In this document: piece by piece, positions 18,305-32,747 of the stretch
How the letters are laid out: every line of letters begins with the position of its first letter
Position numbering within the stretch: position 1 is the stretch's first letter
Assembly: GCF_001006005.1 (NCBI RefSeq)
Contig: NZ_CP011254.1
Location: 1,302,001-1,366,000, forward strand
Reading direction: 5' to 3'
DNA length: 64,000 nt
Source: Serratia fonticola
Lineage (GTDB): Bacteria; Pseudomonadota; Gammaproteobacteria; Enterobacterales; Enterobacteriaceae
The notes under the pieces: generated by a model
Seen by the model: only the letters and a program-made list of their open reading frames with translations
The model's database searches: none
Told to the model about the DNA's origin: nothing
Position numbers and translations under genes: made by a program

Positions 18305-18784
18305 TCAGTCTTTGCGTTCCAGCACTTGCGCCTGGCAATAGTTTTGGATGCCAAGCCGCTCAATCAGGCTCAGCTCAGTCTCCAACCAGTCGATATGCCC
18401 TTCCTCATCGGCCAAAATCTCTTTCATCAGATCGCGGCTGACGTAATCATGGATAGAGTCTGCATAGGCGATACCTTCCCGCAGGTTCTTGGCACCGTCC
18501 AGCTCCAGGGCCAAATCGGACCTCAGCATCTCTTCGACATCTTCGCCGATATTCAGCTTGCCGAGATCTTGCAGGTTCGGTAACCCTTCAAGGAACAGGA
18601 TACGCTCGATGTAGCGATCGGCATGTTTCATCTCATCGATCGACTCGTGATATTCCTTCTCATTGAGACGCATCAGGCCCCAATTTTTGAACATACGCGC
18701 GTGCAGGAAGTATTGATTGATGGCAACCAGCTCGTTACCGAGCAGCTTGTTGAGGTGAGCAATGATCTTTTTATCGCCTTTCAT
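18305..18784 (-). CDS. bfr: bacterioferritin
   Basis: Bacterioferritin is the 24-subunit haem-containing iron-storage shell that oxidises Fe(II) at a dinuclear centre. The 159-residue product has the expected ligands: E18, E51, H54, with E94, E127 and H130 in the second helix pair, and M52 as haem ligand. The ATG at 18784 follows AGGAGG and gives [20 protein letters not shown]; an in-frame extension upstream has no family similarity. The gene follows bfd, its ferredoxin partner, as in E. coli. It is somewhat unusual in having an extra cysteine near the C-terminus (QNYCQAQ). Confidence 0.97.
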   Translation of the reverse strand: MKGDKKIIAHLNKLLGNELVAINQYFLHARMFKNWGLMRLNEKEYHESIDEMKHADRYIERILFLEGLPNLQDLGKLNIGEDVEEMLRSDLALELDGAKNLREGIAYADSIHDYVSRDLMKEILADEEGHIDWLETELSLIERLGIQNYCQAQVLERKD

Positions 18785-18858
18785 AGGTAAATCCTCCTGG
18801 GCAGTTCTAAAAGTGTAGAAGCTGCGGGCCAAGAGTCAAAAAATAACCCTACTATTTA

Positions 18859-19053
18859 TTAGGCGACTTCATGCATATGAATCAGGGTTGCGCGTTCCTC
18901 CACCATAATTTGCCTTGCCTGACGAATGCATTTACCGCAGTCAGTTCCAATCGGCACCAGCTCACGCAGTTGCTTCATGGTATGGGGATTGTGCTGACGC
19001 ACCGCCTTACGGATCGCTTTGTCAGACACAGCATTACACAGACATACGTACAT
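18859..19053 (-). CDS. bfd: bacterioferritin-associated ferredoxin
   Basis: Bfd carries a [2Fe-2S] cluster that reduces the bacterioferritin core to release iron. The 64-residue protein has the four cluster cysteines C4, C6, C39 and C42 in the family pattern CxC...CxxC. The start is taken at MYVCLCN by alignment with E. coli. It lies 74 bases upstream of bfr, likely one transcript. A possible Fur site precedes it. Confidence 0.95.
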   Translation of the reverse strand: MYVCLCNAVSDKAIRKAVRQHNPHTMKQLRELVPIGTDCGKCIRQARQIMVEERATLIHMHEVA

Positions 19054-19089
19054 AGAGAGACTCACTTCTTAACCAATGCAGTAAGTCTA

Positions 19090-19108
19090 AATAAGAATCG
19101 TTTTTATT
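19090..19108 (-). promoter_or_regulatory. possible Fur box upstream of bfd
   Basis: The A/T-rich stretch around AATAAGAATCGTTTTTATT matches 11 of 19 positions of the Fur consensus. It is located 37 bases before the bfd ATG, where E. coli bfd is Fur-repressed. The match is modest. Confidence 0.35.
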
Positions 19109-19135
19109 TCAATTAAGATTGGTAAAAAACTGTAT

Positions 19136-19164
19136 AAAAAAAGGGCACCGAAGTGCCCTCTTTT
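19136..19164 (-). terminator. str-operon terminator after tuf
   Basis: Stem GGGCAC/GTGCCC with a CGAA tetraloop, followed on the minus strand by seven T residues. It lies 23 bases after the tuf stop and ends the rpsL-rpsG-fusA-tuf transcript. Confidence 0.92.
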
Positions 19165-19186
19165 AGTGCTTATAAATTATTCGCGA

Positions 19187-20428
<1,242 letters not shown>

Positions 20429-20442
20429 TTAAACCCGAAAGC

Positions 20443-22566
<2,124 letters not shown>

Positions 22567-22647
22567 CTATTGCCTTAGGCGGTTCGGTGAAACCAAGCGG
22601 GTTGGCTTCTTGAAGCGCCCACTTGGTTAGCAAAACTACTGCATGGA

Positions 22648-23706
<1,059 letters not shown>

Positions 23707-23728
23707 GAAATATACAACATTGCACGCA

Positions 23729-24016
23729 TTACCATGCCATTTGGCTGTGGTGTTTCTCGGTTAACACAACGAAGTCAGTATAACCGATTAGCGTGATTTT
23801 GGGTGAAAAATGACCAGACAGGCCTCTGGCATCCAGATCGTCCTGCAGCGCATAAAGGGATATGGGGGCATTGAGCAATAAATCAAGGCTGGCGCTACCG
23901 GCCAGGCCGGCCAGTACGCCGTCTTGCAGTAACAGCAGGGCATCACCTTCTCTGGTGAGTCTTAACAACGCAGGCAGGTCGCAACGGGTTGGGGAATGGC
24001 TGAGGGTATACAGCAT
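23729..24016 (-). CDS. tusB: tRNA 2-thiouridine synthesis sulfurtransferase subunit TusB
   Basis: TusB is a DsrH-family subunit of the TusBCD hexamer that relays persulfide sulfur from TusA to TusE for 2-thiouridine synthesis at U34 of tRNA. The 95 residues end with the family signature [17 protein letters not shown]. The ATG at 24016 has AGGA eight bases upstream; a TTG one codon earlier is not needed. It is the last gene of yheO-tusD-tusC-tusB. Confidence 0.95.
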   Translation of the reverse strand: MLYTLSHSPTRCDLPALLRLTREGDALLLLQDGVLAGLAGSASLDLLLNAPISLYALQDDLDARGLSGHFSPKITLIGYTDFVVLTEKHHSQMAW

Positions 24017-24025
24017 CAAAATTTC

Positions 24026-24385
24026 CTAGAAAGTCATGACCACATCATAAGCAGCCAGTTTCTGGCGCAGAGTATCTGGCGGCAGAATTTCGGCCTTCAG
24101 CACCCAGTCGGTGACCTGTTGCAGGCCGCGCTCCTGGATGGCCGTTGCGCAGAGATAACAGTTTTCAACGTCATACAGCGGCAATACGCCAAAGGTGGCG
24201 ATGTAATTGCGGGCCAGGATCTTTTCGGGTTGTTGACCTGGCAGCAGTTGCAACACGCCATCGCCGACAAAAAATACGCCGATATCCTCGCTCAGTGCCG
24301 ACGTCGCCAGTACCGCATCCAGCCCTTCCCGACCAATTGCACTGCCATGTGGCCCTTGGGTAAATACAAACGCAACTTGCTTCAT
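24026..24385 (-). CDS. tusC: tRNA 2-thiouridine synthesis sulfurtransferase subunit TusC
   Basis: TusC is the DsrF-family structural subunit of TusBCD. The 119 residues match E. coli ([19 protein letters not shown] near the start). The start MKQVAF at 24385 is by alignment; an in-frame Met three codons upstream overlaps the end of tusD. It is nine bases from tusB. Confidence 0.95.
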   Translation of the reverse strand: MKQVAFVFTQGPHGSAIGREGLDAVLATSALSEDIGVFFVGDGVLQLLPGQQPEKILARNYIATFGVLPLYDVENCYLCATAIQERGLQQVTDWVLKAEILPPDTLRQKLAAYDVVMTF

Positions 24386-24394
24386 TCTGCTCAC

Positions 24395-24784
24395 TTAAAA
24401 CTGTACCAGGCGATCGTTGCTCAGCGCCGCTTCTGCCAATGAGCCCAAACCGCTGAGGGTAAACCCCGGTTGCAGGTTAGCGGCCGCCAACGCCAACTGT
24501 GCGGCTTCTTGCTCATCGGTCACGCCACGGCGCAAAGCTGCCGCCACACAGACATTAAGCTCCACGCCATGTTGCTGCGCCAGAGCCGCCCACGCCCGAA
24601 CCAGATCGAACTCATCGCTGGCCGGAGATGATAGCTGGTTAGCATTCTGCACCCCTTCACGATAGAAAAAGACGCTGGTAATGCGGTGGCCAGCCGCCAA
24701 CAGGGCCTGGGCGAACTGCCAGGCGCTGCTAGCTTGCTGAGTGCCATAAGCCGGGCCGGTGACCAATAGGCAGTAGTTAAGCAT
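24395..24784 (-). CDS. tusD: tRNA 2-thiouridine synthesis sulfurtransferase subunit TusD
   Basis: TusD is the DsrE-family subunit that carries the active persulfide cysteine. The 129 residues include that cysteine at about 79 in [15 protein letters not shown] (E. coli C78). Its ATG overlaps the yheO stop by one base (TGATG), indicating translational coupling. Confidence 0.95.
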   Translation of the reverse strand: MLNYCLLVTGPAYGTQQASSAWQFAQALLAAGHRITSVFFYREGVQNANQLSSPASDEFDLVRAWAALAQQHGVELNVCVAAALRRGVTDEQEAAQLALAAANLQPGFTLSGLGSLAEAALSNDRLVQF

Positions 24785-25506
24785 CAGCGCTCATTGCCCA
24801 GCAGATCGCCACTCTTGAACTGGCGGATATACAGGTAAACGGTATGTTTGGAGATATTCAGACGATCGGCAACCTGATTGATCGCGTCCTTGATATCAAA
24901 AATGCCTTTCTCATACAGGTTGAGAACGATCTGGCGATTTTTGGCGTTATTGGACACGTTGCGATCGGCATTCACCTCTTCGATGGTGAACTCCAACGTC
25001 TGCGCCACCAGATCGTCAACCGAGGAGGCGAAGTTGACAGAGGAAGCCACCTCCTGCGTTTCCGGCGGCATAAAGGTCTGGATGATCTGCGAGAACGGCA
25101 CATCGAGGTTCATGTTGATACACAGCAGGCCGATCACCCGCTGTTCGCGATTGCGGATGGCAATCGTCACCGACTTCATCAACACGCCACTTTTGGCCCG
25201 GGTGAAATAGGCTTTGGAGACGCTGCTATCATCGCCCGCCATATCGTGCAGCATACGCAGTGCCAGATCGGTGATCGGCGAACCGATTTTACGCCCGGTG
25301 TGTTCACCATTGGCGATACGCACGGCGGAGCATTTCAGATCCTCCAGGGAGTGCAGCACGATTTCGCAGTGCCCACCAATCAGCATCGCCAGCCCGTCGA
25401 CCACGACTTCATACGACTTCAGGATTTCATGGTCCGTCTGACTAAACGGACGCTCATTCAGCAAATCAAGTTCGCTGGCTTCGCTGGATAAAAGCGAATT
25501 TGACAT
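24784..25506 (-). CDS. yheO: YheO family PAS and helix-turn-helix regulator
   Basis: YheO has an N-terminal YheO-like PAS domain (about residues 20-135, with the conserved [20 protein letters not shown]) and a C-terminal helix-turn-helix (about 195-235, [20 protein letters not shown]). The 240-residue protein is nearly identical to E. coli YheO, a putative DNA-binding regulator whose targets are not well established. The ATG at 25506 is supported by AGGTGG eight bases upstream. It leads the operon with tusDCB, so a link to sulfur transfer is suggested by context only. Confidence 0.92.
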   Translation of the reverse strand: MSNSLLSSEASELDLLNERPFSQTDHEILKSYEVVVDGLAMLIGGHCEIVLHSLEDLKCSAVRIANGEHTGRKIGSPITDLALRMLHDMAGDDSSVSKAYFTRAKSGVLMKSVTIAIRNREQRVIGLLCINMNLDVPFSQIIQTFMPPETQEVASSVNFASSVDDLVAQTLEFTIEEVNADRNVSNNAKNRQIVLNLYEKGIFDIKDAINQVADRLNISKHTVYLYIRQFKSGDLLGNER

Positions 25507-25786
25507 CGAAGATACCACCTACATAGATCGCCTGTGCCAGGGGACGCAACTAAAACGGCTCGCGCAAGAGACAATCGCTGCCGAGAGCAGTTTTAGGTAC
25601 ACGCCCTAAGGGGCAGGCGCATGATTCATAAGTTCAGACCCAGAGTCTAGCAAAACGGTCAGATGCTGGTTCTTACATTTGCGCGTGATATTGACGTTAA
25701 GCCCGATGCCCGGCAGGCGTCAAGCGATCAGTAAAGGCAGGGAGTAAAGTTGCAGGATATTTTGCATTCTTGGTAGCGCAGAAATG
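25507..25786. other. yheO-fkpA intergenic region
   Basis: About 280 bases with no credible gene. It must hold the yheO promoter. I see no strong sigma70 hexamer pair. Confidence 0.5.
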
Positions 25787-25817
25787 AAAACCGCCGCGAA
25801 GAACGTTCGCGGCGGTT
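25787..25817 (-). terminator. fkpA terminator
   Basis: A long GC-rich stem AACCGCCGCGAA/TTCGCGGCGGTT is followed on the minus strand by TTTTCATTT. It lies 15 bases after the fkpA stop. Confidence 0.88.
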
Positions 25818-25832
25818 GGGAAAATCTCAGAC

Positions 25833-26711
25833 TTATTTGGCTTTAGCGTCTGCAGCAGCTTCGTCAGCCGCTTTTTCTGTTTTGTCGTCAGCCTTGGCTG
25901 CCGGTTTCACATCCAGCAGTTCAACATCAAACACCAGCGTGGAGTTGGCAGGGATCCCTGGAACGCCATTTTTACCGTAGGCCAGTGCCGGTGGGATAAC
26001 CAGCTTGATCTTGCCGCCTTTCTTGATGTGCTTCAGGCCTTCGGTCCAGCCTGGGATCACGCCGTCCAGACGGAATGACAATGGCTCGCCGCGATCGTAG
26101 GAGTTGTCAAACACGGTGCCGTCGGTCAGGGTACCTTTGTAGTTTACCACTACGGTATCGCTGTCTTTCGGTGCTTCACCGGTCCCTTCTTTCTCTACTT
26201 TGTACAGCAGACCAGATTCGGTTTTCTTCGCGCCTTTTTCTTTGGCGAAGGTTTCAGCGTATTTAGCGCCTTTCGCTTCGTTTTCTTTCGCGTCCTGCTC
26301 CATCTTCGCCTGAGCGGAAGCCTTCACGCGCACTTCAAAACCTTGCAGGGTTTTTTCGATGTCAGAGTCATTCAGCTTGCTCTGCTTGGCAAACGCGTCC
26401 TTAACAGCCCCGAGCATCACATCTTTGTCCAGCTTGATGCCCAGTTTTTCCTGTTCATCCAGCGAGTTTTCCATGTAGCGGCCAAGTTGCACACCCAGTG
26501 CGTAAGCTACCTGCTCATCGTCATTCTTGAACTTGCCGGTGCTTGGTGCTTCTGCAGGTTTAGCCGCTTCAGCAGCAGGCGCAACCTCACCGGTCGTGGT
26601 AACGGTAGCCGCATCAGCAGGTTTGGCCGCATCGGCTGCCATAACTTGGGTCGCATTCAGAGCAAGAGCCATAGTGGTTGCCAGAAGCGTGACTTTAAAC
26701 AAAGATTTCAT
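25833..26711 (-). CDS. fkpA: periplasmic FKBP-type peptidyl-prolyl isomerase FkpA
   Basis: FkpA is a periplasmic folding chaperone and prolyl isomerase. The 292-residue precursor has a signal peptide (MKSLFKVTLLATTMALALNA) with cleavage expected after AMA near residue 25. An alanine-rich linker follows (about 26-60), then the helical dimerisation domain, and an FKBP domain at about 160-270 (VVNYKGTLTDGTVFDNSYDR, GVIPGWTEGL). The C-terminal tail is lysine/alanine rich and slightly longer than in E. coli (270 aa). A sigmaE-like promoter lies upstream, matching its envelope-stress role. Confidence 0.96.
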   Translation of the reverse strand: MKSLFKVTLLATTMALALNATQVMAADAAKPADAATVTTTGEVAPAAEAAKPAEAPSTGKFKNDDEQVAYALGVQLGRYMENSLDEQEKLGIKLDKDVMLGAVKDAFAKQSKLNDSDIEKTLQGFEVRVKASAQAKMEQDAKENEAKGAKYAETFAKEKGAKKTESGLLYKVEKEGTGEAPKDSDTVVVNYKGTLTDGTVFDNSYDRGEPLSFRLDGVIPGWTEGLKHIKKGGKIKLVIPPALAYGKNGVPGIPANSTLVFDVELLDVKPAAKADDKTEKAADEAAADAKAK

Positions 26712-27028
26712 CCATTTCTCCAGTGTCTGAAGCGGTGCCTCAAACCATCATTAAGTAAGTTAACCGGGCTACTATAGCTGCCTGAAACAAAACAAAACAG
26801 TCACACAGGTAACCAATCGAGTCAAGATGTGACCTCATCTTGGTAGCAAAGTTCAAGAAAAATAAAAATAGCATTGATAATTAACGATTTTATTTAACTA
26901 CTTTGCGGATTGAATTGCCAGATCTGCGGCAGTGAAAAACCGCTTGCCGAAATTGGCAGGCACAAAGCCGACCGCTACTGATAACATAGTGTCAGAATCC
27001 CGGATTTAACAGTGCCAGAGGTAACATC
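26712..27028. other. fkpA-slyX divergent intergenic region
   Basis: A 317-base region between divergent fkpA and slyX, A/T-rich in its middle part. It holds the sigmaE-like promoter for fkpA. No gene is visible. The slyX promoter was not pinned down. Confidence 0.5.
26828..26854 (-). promoter_or_regulatory. candidate sigmaE promoter of fkpA
   Basis: On the minus strand GAACTT (26849-26854) is followed after 16 bases by TCACA (26828-26832). GAACTT is the sigmaE -35 consensus; the -10 is a 3/5 match to TCTGA. fkpA is in the E. coli sigmaE regulon, which supports the call. Confidence 0.5.
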
Positions 27029-27256
27029 ATGCACGAAAAAAACTACGAGAACCTGCTGCTGCGGTTGGAAGAGATGGAAAGCCGCCAGGCCTTTCAGGAA
27101 GTGACGATTGAAGAACTCAATCAAACCGTGGTGCAGCATCAGCTTGAAATGCTGAAGATACAAGAGCATCTGCGCCTGCTGACCGACAAACTGCGCGCCA
27201 GCCAACCTTCGATGATCGCCTCGCAGTCAGAAGAGACGCCGCCCCCGCATTACTAA
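27029..27256 (+). CDS. slyX: SlyX family protein
   Basis: SlyX is a short coiled-coil protein of unknown function found next to slyD. The 75 residues are almost entirely helical with heptad spacing ([20 protein letters not shown]) and end in a proline/histidine tail (TPPPHY). It is convergent with slyD and separated by a shared terminator. Confidence 0.93.
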   Translation: MHEKNYENLLLRLEEMESRQAFQEVTIEELNQTVVQHQLEMLKIQEHLRLLTDKLRASQPSMIASQSEETPPPHY

Positions 27257-27280
27257 AAAAGGTCGCCGAAGCGACCTTTT
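27255..27280. terminator. bidirectional terminator between slyX and slyD
   Basis: Stem GGTCGC/GCGACC with a CGAA tetraloop is flanked by six A and four T residues. It serves slyX on the plus strand and slyD on the minus strand. Confidence 0.9.
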
Positions 27281-27301
27281 GTTGCAGTTACAGCACCAGG
27301 A

Positions 27302-27889
27302 TTAGTGGCAGCCGCAACCACCGTTGCCACCACAGCCGCCTTTCTTGCCGTGGTCATGATCGTGGTCGTGATCGTGGCCATGACCGCCGCAGCAGCCGTC
27401 ACCGTGTTCGTGGTGATGATCGTGCTCACCGTGAACGTGGCCGTGGGCCAGTTCTTCTTCGGTCGCTTCACGCAGCGCCACAACTTCTACGTGGAAGTTC
27501 AGGTCTTGGCCAGCCAGCATGTGGTTACCATCAACCACTACGTGGTCACCATCAACTTCGGTGATTTCAACCGGAACCGGACCCTGATCGGTATCAGCCA
27601 GGAAGCGCATGCCTACCTGCAGTTCATCAACGCCCATAAAGACGTCTTTAGGAACGCGCTGCACCAGGTTTTCATCGTAGTTGCCGTAAGCTTCGTTAGC
27701 GGCGACATGAACGTCGAAACGATCACCAGCTTCGTGACCTTCGAGTGCTTTTTCCAGACCTGCGATCAGAGAACCATGCCCGTGCAGATAGTCCAACGGT
27801 GCACTCACCGGAGACTCATCAACCAAAACACCGTCTTCTGTACGTACTTGGTAAGCCAGGCTGACCACCAAGTCTTTTGTTACTTTCAT
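27302..27889 (-). CDS. slyD: FKBP-type peptidyl-prolyl isomerase and metallochaperone SlyD
   Basis: SlyD is a cytoplasmic prolyl isomerase and chaperone that also supplies nickel to hydrogenase and urease assembly. The 195 residues have the FKBP domain (about 1-70 and 130-150) with the inserted IF chaperone domain between, and a metal-binding tail from about 150 on, with HDHHHEHGDGCCGGHGHDHD and a final GGCGCH. The tail is histidine/cysteine dense as in E. coli (196 aa). Confidence 0.97.
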   Translation of the reverse strand: MKVTKDLVVSLAYQVRTEDGVLVDESPVSAPLDYLHGHGSLIAGLEKALEGHEAGDRFDVHVAANEAYGNYDENLVQRVPKDVFMGVDELQVGMRFLADTDQGPVPVEITEVDGDHVVVDGNHMLAGQDLNFHVEVVALREATEEELAHGHVHGEHDHHHEHGDGCCGGHGHDHDHDHDHGKKGGCGGNGGCGCH

Positions 27890-27983
27890 GATATCTCCTA
27901 CCGTTGGAAACTAAATCGGTGGAGATTGTAGCGGAAATCTCCAGCGCTGTACCCTTCAGCATAAAAAATCACGGCAGATAACG

Positions 27984-28187
27984 CTACTCCGGATGAAAAA
28001 TACCGATCACCTGCTCGTGCGGGCGAACGTGTTTTTCCACCTGTTGCTCGGTCTGACGCTGATGGTGGCCACACTTGACGCACTCCACCACTTCAACCTG
28101 GTCTTCACGCCAAACCGCCAGCGTATCCATAGCGTTACAGCTTGGGCAAACCGCCCCGGCGATAAATCTTTTACGTGTTGCAGACAT
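27984..28187 (-). CDS. yheV: YheV family putative zinc ribbon protein
   Basis: A small protein of unknown function with a four-cysteine zinc ribbon: CPSC at residues 14-17 and CVKCGHHQ about 20 residues later. The C-terminus ends EQVIGIFHPE as in E. coli YheV. The 67-residue product starts at the second of two adjacent ATGs, which has GGAG seven bases upstream. It lies 14 bases after kefB on the same strand, likely in the kefG-kefB-yheV operon. Confidence 0.9.
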   Translation of the reverse strand: MSATRKRFIAGAVCPSCNAMDTLAVWREDQVEVVECVKCGHHQRQTEQQVEKHVRPHEQVIGIFHPE

Positions 28188-28201
28188 CATTGTGCTCCGA
28201 A

Positions 28202-30010
28202 TTATTCGTATTCATCCCAACCATCGAACTGCCGTTTTTCTTTTTGCATTTCACGGTGGAAAAGTTCTTCCAGCTCGCGCCGGGCTTCTTTCACGCGGGA
28301 AATCTGGGCAACGTCCCCCAGATGCGGAGGCATCAGTTCACGCAGCATGCGCATATCCAGACGGCGAAAATGCTGCTGAGCGCGATAAGCCTGATGCGGG
28401 TGCATCCCCAACTCCGTTAACGCCTTACGCCCTAGCTCCAGAGCGCTGGAGAAGGTCTCCCGGCTAAACTGTTTTACGCCAGCCTGTAGCAACTCATGCG
28501 CTTCCACACGCCCCCGCGCCCGCGCCAAAATGGACAGGTTAGGGAAGTGCTGCTGGCACAGATGGACGATGGCCATGGTATCTTCCGGCTCATTACAGGT
28601 AATGACGATAGATTTGGCCTTTGCCGCACCGGCTGCCCGCAGCAGTTCCAGCTCCGTGGCATCCCCGTAATAAACCTTATAACCGTAGCGGCGCAATACG
28701 CCAACCGCGCTAACATCCCGCTCAAGCACGGTGATACGCATCTTGTTAGCCATCAGTAAGCGGCCAACCACCTGCCCGAAGCGGCCGAAACCGACGATGA
28801 TCACCTGCGGATCGTCGTCTGCCACATAGGGCGCTTCTTCATCCTCGTCTTTGGCGTTATAGCGGCGGGCCAGAATGCGATCGATAATCTGCATCAGCAG
28901 CGGCGTGGTCATCATTGAGAGCGTCACCACGACCAGCAGCAAGGCCAGTTGATCGTCGTCGAAGATATGCTGCGTCGACGCCGCCGAGAACAGCACGAAG
29001 GCAAACTCACCGCCCTGGCTCAGCACCCCGGAAAATTGCAGACGCACCGAACGCCGCAGGCCAAAAATACGCGCCAACGAGTACAACACACCTGACTTCA
29101 CCGCCACCAGGATCACCACGCCAAACAGCACTTCCAGCAGATGGGTATACAACACGCCCATATTCAGTGCCATGCCTACCGAGATGAAGAACAGCCCGAG
29201 CAACAACCCTTTGAAAGGCTCAATGGCGATTTCCAGCTCATGGCGATATTCGCTCTCTGCCAGCAGCACCCCGGCGATAAAAGTCCCCAATGCCATCGAC
29301 AGGCCAAGGGCATCCATAAACAGCGCAGCCCCCAGCACCACCAACAACGCGGCGGCGGTAAATATTTCACGCACCCCAGATGAGGCGATATAACGAAATA
29401 GCGGACGTAACAGGAAACGCCCGCCGATCAGCATGCCGCCGAAGGCTGCGACCTTCATGGCGATTTTCGCCCAATCGTCGCTGGTGCCTGCGCCACCGGC
29501 CAGGATCGGGATCAACGCCAACGCCGGGATCACCGCCATATCCTGGAACAGCAGCACCGAGAAGCCTAACTGGCCCCCTTCGTTGCGGTTCATCCCCTTT
29601 TCACGCATCAGCTGCAGCGCCATGGCCGTCGATGACATGGCCAGACCAATGCCGCCGATCACCGCCGCCTGCCAGGCGAAATGGCTGAAATAAAGCAGCG
29701 CGCCGAGCACTGCCGCCGTGACCAATACCTGCCCGGCACCGACACCAAAGATCGAACGACGCAGTTCCCATAGTTTGGCCGGGTTCAGTTCCAGCCCGAT
29801 GATAAACATCAGGAACACCACGCCCAACTCGGAGAAATGCAGAATTTCATCCACATCCCGGATGAATCCCAATCCCCACGGGCCGATGGCGATACCGGCA
29901 ATCAGATAGCCTAAAACGGCCCCGATCCCCAGACGACGGGCAATGGGTACTGTCACCACCGCGGCAAACAGGAACAGCAGTATGGCGGTTAATAGCGCAG
30001 AACCTTCCAT
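28202..30010 (-). CDS. kefB: glutathione-regulated potassium efflux antiporter KefB
   Basis: KefB exports K+ in exchange for H+ to acidify the cytoplasm during electrophile stress; glutathione holds it closed and glutathione adducts open it. The 602 residues (E. coli 601) comprise a CPA2 membrane domain of about 12-13 helices (to about residue 385) and an RCK domain starting with [10 protein letters not shown] around residue 400. Its ATG overlaps the kefG stop by one base (TGATG), so it is translationally coupled to its activating subunit. Confidence 0.97.
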   Translation of the reverse strand: MEGSALLTAILLFLFAAVVTVPIARRLGIGAVLGYLIAGIAIGPWGLGFIRDVDEILHFSELGVVFLMFIIGLELNPAKLWELRRSIFGVGAGQVLVTAAVLGALLYFSHFAWQAAVIGGIGLAMSSTAMALQLMREKGMNRNEGGQLGFSVLLFQDMAVIPALALIPILAGGAGTSDDWAKIAMKVAAFGGMLIGGRFLLRPLFRYIASSGVREIFTAAALLVVLGAALFMDALGLSMALGTFIAGVLLAESEYRHELEIAIEPFKGLLLGLFFISVGMALNMGVLYTHLLEVLFGVVILVAVKSGVLYSLARIFGLRRSVRLQFSGVLSQGGEFAFVLFSAASTQHIFDDDQLALLLVVVTLSMMTTPLLMQIIDRILARRYNAKDEDEEAPYVADDDPQVIIVGFGRFGQVVGRLLMANKMRITVLERDVSAVGVLRRYGYKVYYGDATELELLRAAGAAKAKSIVITCNEPEDTMAIVHLCQQHFPNLSILARARGRVEAHELLQAGVKQFSRETFSSALELGRKALTELGMHPHQAYRAQQHFRRLDMRMLRELMPPHLGDVAQISRVKEARRELEELFHREMQKEKRQFDGWDEYE

Positions 30011-30567
30011 CAGTGCCTCCCGGTGTGCGGTAAAGGATTACGCAACCAATCGCCATAGGCGCTGGCATGGCTGCTCAGCACTTCCGGTTTTTGCCGGCGT
30101 GCCCAGTAGACGAGGATCGGCGTCAGCCAGTGCATATGACACATGGCCGCGGTGAGCTCAAAAGGGCGCAGAATATCCTCGATCGGATAGCGATTGTAAC
30201 CGCCGGTGCGATAGGCGCCCTCCGGCTCCCCGGTGGTGATCACCGAACGCCAGTATTTGCCTGCCAGGGCATTGCCGCCCATCCCGCTGGCAAAGCCACG
30301 GGACAGCACACGGTCCAGCCACTCTTTCAGCAAGGCCGGGCAGCTATAGGTATATAAGGGGTGTTGGAAAACGATGACCTGATGGTCGCGCAGCAGCTGT
30401 TGTTCGTGGTGGATATCAATAAAGAAATCCGGATAGTGCGCGTATAAATCGTGCACGGTGACATGTTCCAACTGCTGTGCCGGTTGTAACAAAACCCGGT
30501 TTGCTACCGAGTCCTGGGATTCCGGATGGGCATACAGCAGCAAAACCTTCGGCGGCTGTGACATCAT
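30010..30567 (-). CDS. kefG: KefB ancillary flavoprotein KefG
   Basis: KefG is the flavodoxin-fold oxidoreductase subunit needed for full KefB activity. The 185 residues begin [20 protein letters not shown] as in E. coli and keep the NQO-type motifs ([29 protein letters not shown]). It is the first gene of the operon and is divergent from yheS. Confidence 0.96.
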   Translation of the reverse strand: MMSQPPKVLLLYAHPESQDSVANRVLLQPAQQLEHVTVHDLYAHYPDFFIDIHHEQQLLRDHQVIVFQHPLYTYSCPALLKEWLDRVLSRGFASGMGGNALAGKYWRSVITTGEPEGAYRTGGYNRYPIEDILRPFELTAAMCHMHWLTPILVYWARRQKPEVLSSHASAYGDWLRNPLPHTGRH

Positions 30568-30698
30568 TCCCCTCCAAAGCGTCGTCAGGGTGGCGGATTT
30601 CCGTTACCATGCAACGCAAAGACTAATAATAGGACTGCTACGCGTCCTGTTAACGTAAACTCAATTCAATTTAACATACTCTGAACAAACGGCGCTTT

Positions 30699-32618
30699 AT
30701 GATTGTTTTCTCCTCGCTACAAATCCGACGCGGCACCCGCGTCCTGTTGGACAACGCCACGGCGACGGTTAATCCAGGTCAGAAGGTCGGCCTGGTGGGT
30801 AAGAACGGCTGTGGGAAATCTACGCTGCTGGCCCTGTTGAAAGGTGAGATCGCCGCAGACGGTGGCAGCTACACCTTCCCAAACAACTGGGCGCTGGCCT
30901 GGGTGAATCAGGAAACACCGGCACTGGACGTGCCCGCCATTGAGTATGTTATCGATGGAGATCGGGAATTCCGCCAGTTGGAAGCCGAATTACAGGTGGC
31001 AAACGATAATAACGACGGCCACGCCATAGCCACGCTGCACGGCAAGCTCGATGCCCTGGATGCCTGGACTATCCGTTCCCGTGCCGCCAGCCTGTTGCAC
31101 GGTTTAGGTTTTTCCAATGAACAGCTGCAAAGCCCGGTGCGCGCCTTCTCGGGCGGATGGCGCATGCGCCTTAACCTGGCACAGGCTTTGGTTTGCCGTT
31201 CCGATCTGCTGTTGCTGGACGAACCCACCAACCACCTGGATCTGGATGCAGTGATCTGGCTGGAACGCTGGCTGAAAAGCTATCCGGGCACCCTGGTGCT
31301 GATTTCGCATGACCGTGATTTCCTCGACCCAATCGTCGACAAGATCCTGCACATCGAAAATGAGACCATCAACGAATATACCGGCAACTATTCCTCCTTC
31401 GAGCGCCAGCGCGTCACCAAACTGGCACAGCAGCAGTCGCTGTATCAGAGCCAACAGGAAAAAGTGGCACATCTGCAAAGCTATATAGACCGTTTCCGTG
31501 CTCAAGCCACCAAGGCCAAACAGGCCCAGAGCCGCATCAAGATGCTGGAGCGGATGGAGCTGATTGCCCCGGCGCACGTCGATAACCCGTTCACGTTTAG
31601 CTTCCGCCAACCCGAAAGCCTGCCGAACCCATTGCTGCGGATGGAAAAAGTCAGCGCAGGCTATGGCGACAAAGTGATCTTGCAGTCAATCAAGCTCAAC
31701 CTGGTGCCCGGTTCACGTATTGGCCTGTTGGGGCGTAACGGCGCCGGTAAATCAACGCTGATCAAAATGCTGGCTGGCACGCTGGAGCCGCTAAGCGGGG
31801 AGATCGGACTGGCAAAGGGCATCAAACTGGGTTACTTCGCCCAGCATCAGTTGGAGTTCCTGCGCGCCGATGAGTCACCGCTGCAGCATCTGAGCCGCAT
31901 CGCCCCTCGCGTGTTAGAACAGCAGTTACGCGATTACCTTGGCGGCTTCGGCTTCCAGGGCGATAAGGTCACCGAAATCACCGAACGTTTCTCCGGCGGT
32001 GAAAAGGCACGGCTGGTGCTGGCGCTGATCGTCTGGCAGCGCCCTAACCTGCTGCTGCTCGATGAACCGACCAACCACCTGGATCTGGATATGCGCCAGG
32101 CGTTGACCGAAGCGCTGATCGATTTCGAGGGGGCATTGGTGGTGGTTTCGCACGATCGCCACCTGCTGCGTTCTACTACCGACGATCTGTATCTGGTGCA
32201 CGATGGCCAGGTGGAGCAGTTCGAGGGCGATCTGGACGATTACCAGCAGTGGCTTAGCGATCTGCAAAAGCAGCAGGCGCAACAGGATGCCGCACCGAAG
32301 CAGGATAACGGCAACAGCGCCCAGGCGCGTAAAGACCAAAAGCGCCGTGAAGCCGAATTCCGTACGCAAACCCAACCACTGCGTAAGCAGATCGCCAAGC
32401 TGGAACAACAGATGGATAAGCTGGGTGCCGAATTGGCCGCGGTGGAAGAACAGCTGGCAGACTCGGCGCTGTACGACATCAGCCGTAAAGCCGATCTGAC
32501 CGCCTGCCTGCAAAAGCAAAGCCAGGCCAAATCCGCTCTGGAAGAAACGGAAATGACCTGGCTGGATGCCCAGGAACAGCTGGAAAATCTGACCCAGGCG
32601 TTTGAAGCAGAGAGTTGA
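30699..32618 (+). CDS. yheS: ABC-F family translational ATPase YheS
   Basis: YheS is an ABC-F ribosome-associated ATPase; the E. coli protein is linked to resolving certain nascent-chain stalls. The 639 residues hold two ATPase domains with Walker A GKNGCGKS (34-41) and GRNGAGKS (about 345), paired LSGG-like signatures (FSGGWRMRL, FSGGEKARL), LLLLDEPTNHLDLD twice, the P-site-interaction linker between domains, and a C-terminal coiled coil (about 520-639). No transmembrane segments are present. In E. coli yheT follows; here an accessory block does. Confidence 0.96.
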   Translation: MIVFSSLQIRRGTRVLLDNATATVNPGQKVGLVGKNGCGKSTLLALLKGEIAADGGSYTFPNNWALAWVNQETPALDVPAIEYVIDGDREFRQLEAELQVANDNNDGHAIATLHGKLDALDAWTIRSRAASLLHGLGFSNEQLQSPVRAFSGGWRMRLNLAQALVCRSDLLLLDEPTNHLDLDAVIWLERWLKSYPGTLVLISHDRDFLDPIVDKILHIENETINEYTGNYSSFERQRVTKLAQQQSLYQSQQEKVAHLQSYIDRFRAQATKAKQAQSRIKMLERMELIAPAHVDNPFTFSFRQPESLPNPLLRMEKVSAGYGDKVILQSIKLNLVPGSRIGLLGRNGAGKSTLIKMLAGTLEPLSGEIGLAKGIKLGYFAQHQLEFLRADESPLQHLSRIAPRVLEQQLRDYLGGFGFQGDKVTEITERFSGGEKARLVLALIVWQRPNLLLLDEPTNHLDLDMRQALTEALIDFEGALVVVSHDRHLLRSTTDDLYLVHDGQVEQFEGDLDDYQQWLSDLQKQQAQQDAAPKQDNGNSAQARKDQKRREAEFRTQTQPLRKQIAKLEQQMDKLGAELAAVEEQLADSALYDISRKADLTACLQKQSQAKSALEETEMTWLDAQEQLENLTQAFEAES

Positions 32619-32626
32619 TTTAACGT

Positions 32627-32661
32627 CCCCTCACCCTAGCCCTCTCCCACAGGGAGAGGGG
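32627..32661. repeat. C/T-rich dispersed repeat, copy 1 of an inverted pair
   Basis: The sequence CCCCTCACCCTAGCCCTCTC, then CCAC, then a complementary GGGAGAGGGG, forms a hairpin. It is repeated in inverted orientation at 32752-32787. This is a known style of bacterial interspersed repeat. It lies just after the yheS stop and, with its partner, sits between the convergent yheS and nadV genes. Confidence 0.75.
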
Positions 32662-32747
32662 ATCTATCGTGCTACAGCTTAACTCTGGTTATAATATTTT
32701 AGATCAACCAGTTAAATATTAACTCCGTAATCACCTACGAGCTCAAT

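Noticed and set aside
27302..27450. The His/Cys-rich 3' part of slyD as a frameshift
   Set aside because: The metal-binding tail is normal for SlyD and of the expected length.
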